Positions 10,809-19,594 are shown, numbered from the stretch's first letter. The stretch: 64,000 nt of DNA from Agapanthus africanus (GCA_030015575.1 JASDDO010000006.1:383136137-383200136); one strand, 5' to 3'. Notes: generated from the letters alone by a model not told the origin. Numbers and translations are program-made.

Positions 10809-11920
10809 GGCCCCAAGACTTAAAGTCTGAAATAGAGAAACCCCCTACAAACTTTGAGAAAAAAAAACTCAAAGAGAAAGAAAAGAAAGCTTTTAGCGAA
10901 AGAAGATCATTTTCTTCAAGGTAAAGAACATGATTCTTGAACACAGAGATGAAATCATCTCATAAAAAGAAGAACTATCTTCTAAAAAAGATCATAGATC
11001 TACAAAAGACCAAGGTCTTTGATAAAAAAGAGATCGAAGATCTTATTATAAAAACAAAAAGAAGTATTCACTTCATTCACAGATCCTTGATCTAAAGAGG
11101 CAGAGCCCTTTCATAAATAAGAACTTTTGTTCTTGAATCTTGAGGCAAAGCCTCCTTTAAAAGAACATAAACTTGTTCTCTGATCATAAATTTGATCAAG
11201 TTCGCTTTGCGCTACTGAAAAGTGCCTTGCACTCATGGACTGCGCTTTTGCGCTCCTTGGACAGGTGCTCAGCGCCAAAGCATGCCACGTGTCAACCTTA
11301 TACACAATTTGTGCTTTGCGCTTCTAAGATAGCGCACGGTGCCCATGAACCGGCGCTCAGCGCCAAGCACGCTACGTGTCATTCACTGGTGCGCCATTAA
11401 ACCAGCGCAAAGTGCTCATAAATTGAAAGCGCAATGCGCTAATAAATTGGCGCTTAGCGCTAAGCGCGACACGTGTCATCTTCGTGTGCGCTACCCGACA
11501 GAAGCACTATGCGCTCTTTGATTGGCGCAAAGCGCCTGGCGCGTTACGTGACGCACTGTCAGAACACACATTGTTCTGATGAATGCTATGCATTCAATAC
11601 AAGACAAAAGATCTCAGAACCCAATGCTTAGTATTATTAAAAGGGCCAAGCCCAAATAAAGGCTCAACAGCCAGAGCGATAAAATGTTAAACATTTTAAT
11701 TGGACTTAGCCCAATTCTGGCCATAAGTACTCAACTTATATTGAACTGAGCTCATCTGCTCACAAATATTCAACAAATCTTAGTCCTAAACTGGGCTATA
11801 GATTTTCCAATCAAGTTACATCCGGTTCGAGGGTACATCTCTTTACTCCTCTGATATATGTTGTTGTAATCCTTCAACGTCTTCAGAGAGGTGACGGGTC
11901 CCGACAACCACACATTTCTA

Positions 11921-12203
11921 CGGACTGTGGGGTCCTTAAACTCATGGACTACGATGTCCTTAAACTTCATAGACTACGATGTCTTTAAACCGGACTGTGG
12001 GGTCCTTAAACTCATGGACTACGATGTCCTTAAACTTCATAGACTACGATGTCTCTAAACCGGACTGTGGGGTCCTTAAACTCATGGACTACGATGTCCT
12101 TAACCTGGACTGTGGGGTCCCTTTAAACCCATGGACCGTAATGTCCTTAAACTAACCTTGGACCGTAATGTCCTTAAACTAATCGACCGCAATGTCCCTA
12201 AAC
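11921..12203. repeat. 70-bp tandem repeat of GGAC-N6-GTCC dyads
   Basis: A 70-bp unit starts at 11921, 11991 and 12061, with the third partial. Each unit carries dyads such as GGACTGTGGGGTCC and GGACTACGATGTCC. Further dyads (GGACCGTAATGTCC, twice) follow to 12203. The same dyad class forms the array at 401-683 in the reversed copy, so this is an LTR feature of the family with copy-specific unit length. Confidence 0.9.
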
Positions 12204-12503
12204 TAAACAACAGAGGCCGAATGCTTTCTTGTTGGATCTAAATGATCCTATTAAGTTGATCTTAGTCTAGAAATTAGACTAACGTATGCTTAACAAACGT
12301 TTAAGTCGATCTTAGTCCTAAACGAGGCTAACGTATCCTTAAACCCAACCCTCAAACCCAAATCTAAGAAGATACGGATTTGGACTAATCCACGCCCTAC
12401 GGACGACAACATAAATTAGTCTCCGTATACAATCCACGGGCAACCAAATACAAAAACAAACACCCACGACACGAAGTGACCATCTGGAGAAGGAGAAAGT
12501 TGT

Positions 12504-12592
12504 TACCGCAATGCGGTAGCGTAATTAACTGCAGGGGTTTGCGCCTGCAGGGAAGAGCGCCCCCACAATCAAAAACCCCTCAAACGTGGGGG
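12504..12592 (+). other. Three consecutive hairpins in Tat-like leader
   Basis: Three perfect seven-base stems follow one another: TACCGCA-A-TGCGGTA (12504-12518), CTGCAGG-N8-CCTGCAG (12529-12550) and CCCCCAC-N19-GTGGGGG (12560-12592). They lie between the LTR and the gag-type ORF, where retroelement RNAs usually carry packaging or dimerisation structure. That function is inference. Confidence 0.5.
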
Positions 12593-12768
12593 AATCTGAC
12601 GAAGTCTGCTACATCGGTCGCATCCGTTTAAACCTTCGATACATGGTGCCATAAATCAACTTGGCATCTTCGGAGAGGTGGATGGATAACACCAATTAGC
12701 ATCTGCCCCGAATCTCAGGCAAGACGTTCGCCGCGTCTTCGTCGCGTCTTTCGACGGGGAACAGATTC

Positions 12769-12787
12769 TGGCACGCCCGGTGGGACC
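12769..12787 (+). other. Tat-lineage leader signature
   Basis: TGGCACGCCCGGTGGGACC is a string that, from memory, recurs in leaders of plant Tat/Retand/Ogre-group elements just before gag. It fixes the forward orientation of this element. The rest of 12416-12846 is non-coding leader. Confidence 0.6.
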
Positions 12788-12846
12788 TTTTCCTCTTTCC
12801 ACTCCACACTTCGTGTGTCGTGTTCGCGAACGAATCGCGGTTTGAT

Positions 12847-13824
12847 ATGGTTGCCCTTGGGCTCGAGGTACTAAAATTTGGCATTTTGCTTGGTGCAGAA
12901 AGAGAAGGATCAATGGTGTCCACTTGCGTGAAGCGTTCCAGCTGCAACTGCAATTCGCGTTCCGCCTCATCTGGAGGCATAGCTTACGGGCCCCATGCGG
13001 CCTCCCTATTCACAATGCCGATAGAGCAGGTGATGCAGGCTACCACCGATTTGTTCTTCGGGACCATGCTCCCACCAGTAAACATTAATATCCCGCTGCC
13101 GCAAGAAGCGCAAAAGAAGTCGGTCTTTGATCGACTCACTACTACCACGGCCCCTCCCAACGGGTCGGCCGATATCAAGCCAACAACATCAGTCTTCGAT
13201 AGGCTGGGCCTAAACTCCAATGGGCCTGTCAAGAAGCCCGCGATACCTGAAGCGGCCATCCCGAAACGGATAGCCATTCCTGCTCTCGAGGCCACTAAAG
13301 AAGCTTCCCCCGTCAAAGGATCAGTCTTTACGAGGCTGGCCACTCCAGTTCCCGTCCCTGCACAAAGGTCTGTCTTTGACAGATTGGATACTGCTACTCA
13401 ACGGACGTCGGTCTTCAAGAGGCTGGTGCCAGCATCGCCTCACCAGAACATGGGGCATGATGAAGTCACCCCTCAAGCTGAAACAATCCCAACGGCTCGA
13501 CACGCTCGACGTCGCCACTGGCGCCGAGTAAGGAAAGCTGGGGGCAACTCCCCCTCTGGGCTAACTCTACCAGCCCCAACGGTGGAAGTTAATACTGCTG
13601 TTCCAACTGGGAACAACTTTGAATTGCTGAAGAAGGTACGCAGGAATTCACCCACCGCCATACTGAAAAGATCTCCTCCACCTGCGGAGAATGCCACAGA
13701 GAAGAAGCTGGAGCAGCCCCCTCAGCGGCTGTCCTCCAAAATTTATCAAGTCTGGCGACAGGTCCAGGAGTCGGTGATTGATCAAGATTACCCTCGCCGA
13801 CAGAAAAAGGTGAAGGTTCAATAA
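12847..13824 (+). CDS. Tat-like gag-type ORF with SVFDRL repeats (fossil)
   Basis: The frame is open from 12820; the ATG at 12847 or the one at 12820 could start it. The product is about 325 residues, basic and proline-rich. Its hallmark is five copies of SVF(D/T/K)RL, at about residues 101, 124, 168, 184 and 197 of the 334-residue frame. The C-terminal third is rich in R and K (RHARRRHWRRVRK, KSPPP-like runs). SVFDRL-type repeats are, from memory, a feature of gag-region proteins of Tat-group elements. I see no typical capsid domain or CCHC knuckle, so this may be a non-autonomous relative. No protease or RT follows; a reversed LTR of a different element begins at about 13861. Confidence 0.5.
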   Translation: MVALGLEVLKFGILLGAEREGSMVSTCVKRSSCNCNSRSASSGGIAYGPHAASLFTMPIEQVMQATTDLFFGTMLPPVNINIPLPQEAQKKSVFDRLTTTTAPPNGSADIKPTTSVFDRLGLNSNGPVKKPAIPEAAIPKRIAIPALEATKEASPVKGSVFTRLATPVPVPAQRSVFDRLDTATQRTSVFKRLVPASPHQNMGHDEVTPQAETIPTARHARRRHWRRVRKAGGNSPSGLTLPAPTVEVNTAVPTGNNFELLKKVRRNSPTAILKRSPPPAENATEKKLEQPPQRLSSKIYQVWRQVQESVIDQDYPRRQKKVKVQ

Positions 13825-13860
13825 GAAGAGAACCGTCCTGTCAAGCCACAAAGGACGACA

Positions 13861-15123
13861 ACTACCTGGGTGCCCGCTGCAACTACCTAGATTCTTTTAT
13901 AGGGTTAAACTCTAGTTCTGTTTAGAGGAATTAAATTCCTGTGTATTTGGAAGAATTAAATTCTTATATAGGGTTAGACTCTAGTTTCATTTGGAGGAAT
14001 TAAATTCCTATGAATTTGGGAGAATTAAATTCTCATATAAGGTTAAACCCTGATTTCATTTGGAGGAATTAAATTCCTATGAATTTGGGGGAATTAAATT
14101 CCTTAAACTCAAATTCTCCCTTCTAAGTTATGGATCTGCATGGCAGAATCTCCCCGATGAGAATTAAATTCTCAACTTGTGGGGAGATCTGCTTCTGCAG
14201 ATCTTCAACCAAAGGAAGAACTAAGTTCTTATTCAGAAGAGTTAAACTCTTAAATTTGATAATTAAATTCTCTTTTATTTTATAGAGCATAGATCTCTTT
14301 CCCCTTTCTCACCTAGGATTTCTTTTCTCTGAAAAGATTCTTCTTTTCTCTTTTGAGAATTAAATTCTCCTCTTTTTTTCCTCTCTGTTGTTGTTTTTTC
14401 TCTAAAAACCCAAGATCCCTTCTCTTCTCTTCTTGGCTCCTATTTATAGGAGAAAGAAAAGAATCAATTTATTTAGTCTATCTTTCATTGAAAAATTTTG
14501 GTTGTTTCTGTAACTAACATGATCTTTTAGATCACTCAGTGAATTTTATTCACCACTGGATTTTTAATCCAAAAGATATTCTGTCTGTTATTCTTGGTGA
14601 ATTTCAGGGAAATCTTTCCTTGTATAAAATCTTTCCATAAATTGGTGATTTTTAATCACCCTTGGATTTTTAATCCAACGGTGCTCCGTTTTACAGAGGA
14701 CCATCTTTTTGTTTGGAAAGAATTAGAGAGATCTTTTTCCAGTTAAGGTTCTGGATTCCTATTTAATTAGAATTTGATTCTATTACTTCAAAAGGATTAA
14801 AAGATCATCACGTGTTGGCACGTGATCCCACTGTTTGATCATTGAAATAGAATTCAATTCTATCAATTAAAGAGCTTAGGAACCCGTCATGTGTTGGCAC
14901 GTGACCCCCTTGATTAAACATTTTATTCAGAATTTAATTCTGTCGTTTAACAGAAATAAGGAATCATCACGTGTCAGCACGAGACCCTTGGTCACGTGTG
15001 AGCACGTGATACCCCATTGGGATTTTTCCTTAGTGTCTTATTATATCTTTTAATCCCTTTTGATGGGTTTTAAAGGCCCATCACGTGGGGACACGTGACT
15101 CCACTAATTGTCTGCTTGATTAG
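13861..15123 (-). mobile_element. Second Tat-like LTR type, reversed, first part
   Basis: AT-rich and non-coding. On the minus strand it has a TATA-like CCTATAAATAGG (about 14440-14455). It is built from short perfect inverted repeats, including eight copies of GAATT-A-AATTC in 13920-14370 and GTGAAT/ATTCAC, GGTGATT/AATCACC and TTGGATT/AATCCAA hairpins. The 14815-15115 part carries several CACGTG motifs. It shares this architecture and short blocks ('ggatctttgatcc' type) with 1-2247 but is a different family. E2 inserted at its right edge, and it resumes at 26154. Confidence 0.55.
15119..15123. repeat. Target-site duplication of E2 (left copy)
   Basis: ATTAG directly precedes the E2 LTR start and is repeated at 26154-26158 directly after the E2 end. 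Confidence 0.9.
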
Positions 15124-15239
15124 TGTAACAACTCCAATTTTTGTATACATAAAATTGATTTAAATTTGAAGTATACTTGGGGTACTTAATGTTGCTGTTA
15201 CCACTTTAAGTATTTATTTTCCCACAATAATTATAAGAA

Positions 15240-15310
15240 GGAGCTTGTAGCTCATTGGTAATACCTTGCATTGCTGAACCATGCCACCAGAGTTCAAATC
15301 CCATGCCCCA
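15240..15310 (+). other. tRNA-like segment with A and B boxes in E2 5' LTR
   Basis: TAGCTCATTGG (15248-15258) matches a pol III A box (TRGYNNARNNG), and GAGTTCAAATCC (15290-15301) resembles a B box (GGTTCRANNCC), with tRNA-like spacing. It is not an intact tRNA. A SINE-like or tRNA-derived origin is inferred. Similar segments lie at 23221-23291 and 58241-58312. Confidence 0.5.
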
Positions 15311-15649
15311 CATTATTTTTAGATTGTTTTTGTTTTAAATTTCTTGGAAGCCCAATAGTACACAGGCCATAACTCCTAAAATGTGAACGGAACATTAAAA
15401 ACTAAAAATACCAGAGGACTCACCTGTGGACCAACCACCTTCCGGCGCATTGACTCGGCCGGACCGCCGAGTCCCCTGAACGGAAAAGTTGCCTCTTTAC
15501 CTTCTTAACCCCCCTGCACACACCATTTATTTGGATCGGTTCCCGAGAGTTAAATACACCCCATTTACTCCAATTTTTAATGATTTTTCAATAATTTTTA
15601 CAATTTTTTTTAATTAAAAACCATTCACCTACCCTACCCTAGACTACCC

Positions 15650-15657
15650 TATAAATA
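15650..15657 (+). promoter_or_regulatory. E2 LTR TATA box
   Basis: TATAAATA lies in a CT-rich context (CCCTATAAATACACC). It is conserved in the 3' LTR (about 23643) and, as CCTATAAATACCC, in the E3 LTRs. Transcription probably starts about 30 bases downstream. Confidence 0.75.
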
Positions 15658-16144
15658 CACCCCCTACCCTCTACCCTCTCATCCCAAAACCCTAAGCTCA
15701 CTCTCTCAAAATTTTTCCAAGAAGTGTGTACTTTGAAATCAAGTTTGCGGCGAAACTACGATGAAATTCCGGCGGGAATTCCGGCGACGAAGCAACACCT
15801 CGGCAACTCCTTTAGTTCCCCTACACTCTTTAGTATAGATCGAAGCCCGTAAGTCCCATTCTATTCCCCTTTCTATTTCTCTAAAATACGAATTTACGAA
15901 ACCCAACGGAATCGGAACAAATCCGATTTTCGACTCGGTCTTCTATAAAATTTCACTTCTAATCAATTCAATCATGCTTAAACATCTCTATGTTGACTAT
16001 TAAACATTCAAAGAATAATTTGAACAAGTTTTCTCACATGAAATGATAACCTTTCCAATTTATCGTATTTTTTCACTTTAATACCATCATGTTTCGATTT
16101 CACATTTAACCCCTAAACTTTGCTATACATTTAAAGTAGAGCAC

Positions 16145-16162
16145 GAGGTAATGACCTACCTC
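16145..16162 (+). other. Conserved hairpin GAGGTA-ATGACC-TACCTC
   Basis: A perfect six-base stem within the block CACGAGGTAATGACCTACCTCC. It recurs identically at 24160-24177 and at 59129-59146 in E3, although the surrounding LTR sequence is diverged. Confidence 0.5.
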
Positions 16163-17791
16163 CACACACACGCAAATACAACCCTAAACGATTTCATCAA
16201 AACTTAGAATACGATAAAAACAAAACTTTCAGTTAAATACATATTCTAAATAAAACCATCATAAAAGTTTTAGATTTGATACGCTTTTAAATAAATACCT
16301 CTCATTAGGAAATACGATAAGTTGTGAACATCGATCGTTTATCTAAACCTGACTTTGTCGTGTCTAGGCTAGGCAAGTGAGCTTAGGTAACTTTAAAAGG
16401 CCCGTCTCACGATTCGTGAGCGGATCCCTCCTTCCTCACTTGTACTTACCTGGCCACAATTGGCGGTGAAGAGGCGATTTGAGACTTCTAACGACTTGTC
16501 GTTTAGACCATTTAGAAATAGACTAGTTGACTTAGGAAACCCTAGAATCTAAAATACGGAAAATTTACACCTTTGCAAATAAATACCTTTTACTTTATAA
16601 AACCGTTTTCTAAAGGATTAGTATTTTACAATCTTGGCAAAGCGCCGCTACAACCCATTTTTGGGGAACCCATTAGGGATTGTGCAGTTTATCGCGCACC
16701 CTCGGGCTAGTAGTGCGAGATTCAGACCTCCGCAAGGAGCATTCGGTCTCGAAAGGTTTAAAATACGACATCTTAAGAAAATAAGATTTTTGGAATATAA
16801 AATAATTATTAAAATTGTTTTTGTATAAACATATGTATATTTATCATTTAAATATCTATTTTTTTATAATCTAAATTTTCCACATTTTCCTAAAAATCAC
16901 AATAATAAATTTTACACTAAAATACCATGAACTTCAAATAATCAATATTACAGATAAATACCCTTATTTATAAAACTAGGACATTTTCACTAGAAATGTC
17001 ACAACATAAAATCCACCCTTATTACAACCCTAAAGACGAACAATAAATACTTGAGGTGTATTTTGAAAAGTATATAAAAGAATTTTTACATAAAACCCCC
17101 TCAAGTTTTATAAATTACCCTAAGGACCTAGCAATTAAAAGACTTCGATTCACATTTCTGATTGTCTGGCTCGGGTTTGAGTCTGATTAATCTGACTTGA
17201 ATATGATTCAAGTCAATCTATAATCTACAAGTTTCCAATTCAAAATGAACACATGAATCCATGAATACAATTATCAATTTATACATTTGACTCAACCGAA
17301 CCATGGATATATATTCCTTTTACATGATTCTCAGTATTCCATTTACATGACTCTACGGTTATAACCATTTCCTGATATCATGGTTTCGGTCGGTCAGTCA
17401 ATCACTCATACAATCAATACAATTTTACAAGATAACAATACAAACAAGACATCGCGGGGTTTAAGGGGTAGATTGGTACGGAAGGTGTTAAAGGTGGCAT
17501 GAGGTGGTCAGATCTAATACACCTAACATGAATCCAGTTGCTGTTGTACCGTGGCATAAACGGTTCTTTGTACTATACGTGCCCCTAGTCTCTGGCATAT
17601 AGAGACTCCACTCGTATATACTGGCATCCTTCTGTACCAAGCTACAAACAACAGCGTTAATACGACATTACTACAGGATAATACAACTTTAAAATATATC
17701 TTCTTATTCTGTCTAATTCTACTTTTCTCTTACCTTTGGGACTTACCGAGCGACCTGTTCGCTGACGACATTATGTTTCTTTCTTCTTTGA

Positions 17792-17875
17792 ATGTCGTCA
17801 GGTGATTTGGACCCGGCGGAGATCGAGCCATCTCAAGAAGACTTGGAGCAGTTTGCCGAAGACCCTGCACTTTAG
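17792..17875 (+). CDS. Micro-ORF of 27 codons in E2 5' LTR
   Basis: ATG to TAG encodes a short acidic peptide that begins MSSGDLDPAEIEP and ends EDLEQFAEDPAL. The same frame, of the same length, is present in all four E2 and E3 LTRs, with several synonymous or conservative differences between E2 and E3. It lies in the transcribed R region just before the poly(A) signals. The string TTCTTTGAATGTCGTCAG also resembles a 3' splice site, so the ATG might instead be intronic. Translation is unproven. Confidence 0.35.
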   Translation: MSSGDLDPAEIEPSQEDLEQFAEDPAL

Positions 17876-17984
17876 TTTCATTGTACACTTTTCCTTTCTG
17901 TACTTTTCATTTCATGTTATGCCACTGTTTAGGCATCTTTTTATTTCAGTTGTATTTCCTTTCATGCATTGTACAAAGAATGTT

Positions 17985-17994
17985 AATAAATAAA
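17985..17994 (+). terminator. Poly(A) signals of E2 LTR
   Basis: Overlapping AATAAATAAA followed by a GT/T-rich stretch. It is conserved in the 3' LTR (about 26003) and in the E3 LTRs (near 56390 and 60747). Confidence 0.6.
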
Positions 17995-18135
17995 AGTTGT
18001 TGTTCTTTTTATTTCTTGTCTCTTGTGTATTTATTTTATATTGCTTAGATACGCTTAGCGTATGTACTTCTGAGTATATACGTAGCGGACCTCGTCGCTT
18101 CTCCTTCGCCGTACACTGGGAAGCGGGGCGTGACA

Positions 18136-18168
18136 GGTTTTGTTGGTGGCCCATGCAGGTCAGAGCTG
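18136..18168 (+). other. E2 primer-binding region, atypical
   Basis: After the LTR end comes GGTTTTGTTGGTGG followed by CCCATGCAGGTCAGAGCTG. The usual initiator tRNA-Met site TGGTATCAGAGC is represented only by its TGGT and TCAGAGC parts, separated by other bases. E3 has the same arrangement at 56539-56571, so it is a family property. Confidence 0.4.
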
Positions 18169-18347
18169 TATGAAACACTATCATGCAGTTCTGTTCTGCA
18201 TGAACAACCTAAGCAATAAAACACAAGAACCAGCAACTAAAACATTCTTTACAATTCATGTTCCTTGAATCTTGCCATTTCATATTCCTTGAATCTTATC
18301 ATTTCATGTACTTGAATCTGTCCTAACCCAAATTTTTCTTCAGGATT

Positions 18348-19594
18348 ATGGATTCTCCGAACAATACCAGTACCAACGTCAACAACACACCTCCAGCACT
18401 ACCTCTCACACCAGCTGTTCCTGCGCCACCTACCGAGCAAACAGTGCTACTTGAGGCGATCCGCAGTCTTCTCGAGGGACAGCAACAACTTCTGAACCGT
18501 CCTGAGACTGATGCTCCTGGGGTAAAGCAATTCAGAGCTTTACATCCGAAGCAGTTCTCAGGAAAGGGGAGCCCACTGGAAGCTGAGGAATGGGCTCAAA
18601 GTATCGAGGATGATCTGGCCGCAGCACAAATGCCAGATATCGCTTGGGTCCATGTGGCGAAACTACAGTTCACGGACAATGCTTGCAATTGGTGGAAGGC
18701 GGAAGAAAGCCGTCTTGCACAGCCTATTAAATGGAAGACTTTTCGCGAGAAGTTCGACGCGAAATACTTCCCTGTGACTGCCAGGTTTGCCATGGAGCAG
18801 CAGTTCATTCATCTACAACAAGGATCGATGTGGGACAAATCAGTAGATGAATACGACGCTGAATTCACCATGTTAAGCCGGTAAGATATGTCGCAATAGT
18901 TCAATTTTTAAATATCACATACTATACAGCTAACACTATCTTTAAACAGATTCGCGGCATATTTGATACCGACGGACGAGATCAGAGACCGTCGCTTTCA
19001 ACAAGGACTGGACACGGAGATTCAGGCTGCTCTAGCCACAGGAAATTTTTTGACTCATGAGGATGCTCTGGAAGCTGCCCGTAGTTATGAGGCAGTGATA
19101 AAAGCAAGGGGCAGACCTCAGCCTGCAGGAGTCAAGCGCCCTGCCAACCAGATGGCAGGTGGAGCCTCGTCCAGACCACCTTTTGTGCCAAGATGTCCTG
19201 GAGCACCAATCAACAGGCCCAGCCCGGCTTTTTGTAACTACTGCAAGAGAAATGGGCATCTGGCGAGAGATTGCCGGCGTGCGAACAACCTTTGCTTGAT
19301 CTGCGGCTCAGCTGCTCATGGTATTGGGGCTTGTCCCCAAAAGCAAAACCCAGTTGCTGCACCCAGGCCAGCAAACAATTATCCACAATGTCCAGCCATC
19401 CAAGCCCCTGCTCCAAGACTTGCACTACATGCACCACCCAGAGGACCACAAGCTGCACCACCTCCTCGTCAGTTCCATCAAGCTCAAAGGAACGTTCTGA
19501 GGAATGCTCCTCAGGCCAGGAGAAATGTGCCAAAGCGCCAGGCCTTCACGATGTCTGTGGAAGAAGCTGAGGCCACTGGCCAAGTCATTACTGG
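18348..19594 (+). CDS. gag: E2 gag region (fossil)
   Basis: It starts at [10 protein letters not shown] after a pyrimidine-AG stretch. The capsid part includes [33 protein letters not shown] and [11 protein letters not shown], then [12 protein letters not shown]. Zinc knuckles follow: [14 protein letters not shown] (19233-19274) and [14 protein letters not shown]. The region ends in a proline/alanine-rich stretch and the [18 protein letters not shown] block seen before protease in this group. Within it, 18881-18950 has intron-like ends. E3 carries a close relative at 56730-58032. Part of a nearly whole element. Confidence 0.85.
18881..18950 (+). other. Intron-like GT-AG interval in E2 gag
   Basis: A 70-base AT-rich interval that begins GTAAGATATG and ends TTTAAACAG, with conserved gag blocks immediately on each side. 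E3 has a similar interval at the same place (about 57275-57339). Splicing is inferred, not shown. Confidence 0.6.

Larger units (their letters stand above)
10744..12415 (+). mobile_element. Tat/Retand-like LTR, forward orientation, 5' truncated
   Basis: It holds a TATA box (10801), AT-rich then GCGC-rich segments, a tandem array (11921-12203) and the end block 'ggatttggactaatccacg'. The same parts appear in reverse order at 1-2247. It is followed by a leader with the Tat signature TGGCACGCCCGGTGGGACC and a gag-type ORF, so it is probably the 5' LTR of that element. Its upstream part is missing because E1 abuts it. From 10750 to 11700 it is a chain of short perfect hairpins. The right boundary is approximate, since no clear primer site is visible. 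Confidence 0.7.
15124..18135 (+). repeat. E2 5' LTR
   Basis: It is 3012 bp and pairs with 23108-26153. In order it holds a tRNA-like segment (15240-15310), a TATA box (15650), a GTAAGTCCC donor-like motif (15849), hairpins at 16145-16162 and CTCACG-ATT-CGTGAG near 16407, a micro-ORF (17792) and AATAAA signals (17985). From TATA to poly(A) signal this implies an R region of about 2.3 kb and a U5 of only about 120 bp. No other gene is seen. Confidence 0.95.

Noticed and set aside
1-12415. Inverted copies read as terminal inverted repeats of a giant DNA transposon
   Set aside because: They are LTRs with TATA boxes; the sequence between is a separate Tekay-like element with its own LTRs, and no transposase is present.
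12656-12980. Charged minus-strand frames (for example MPPDEAERELQLQLERF)
   Set aside because: They run antisense to the Tat leader signature, which fixes the element's orientation.
15240-15310. Functional tRNA gene
   Set aside because: A and B boxes are recognisable, but I could not fit an acceptor stem or a convincing anticodon arm.
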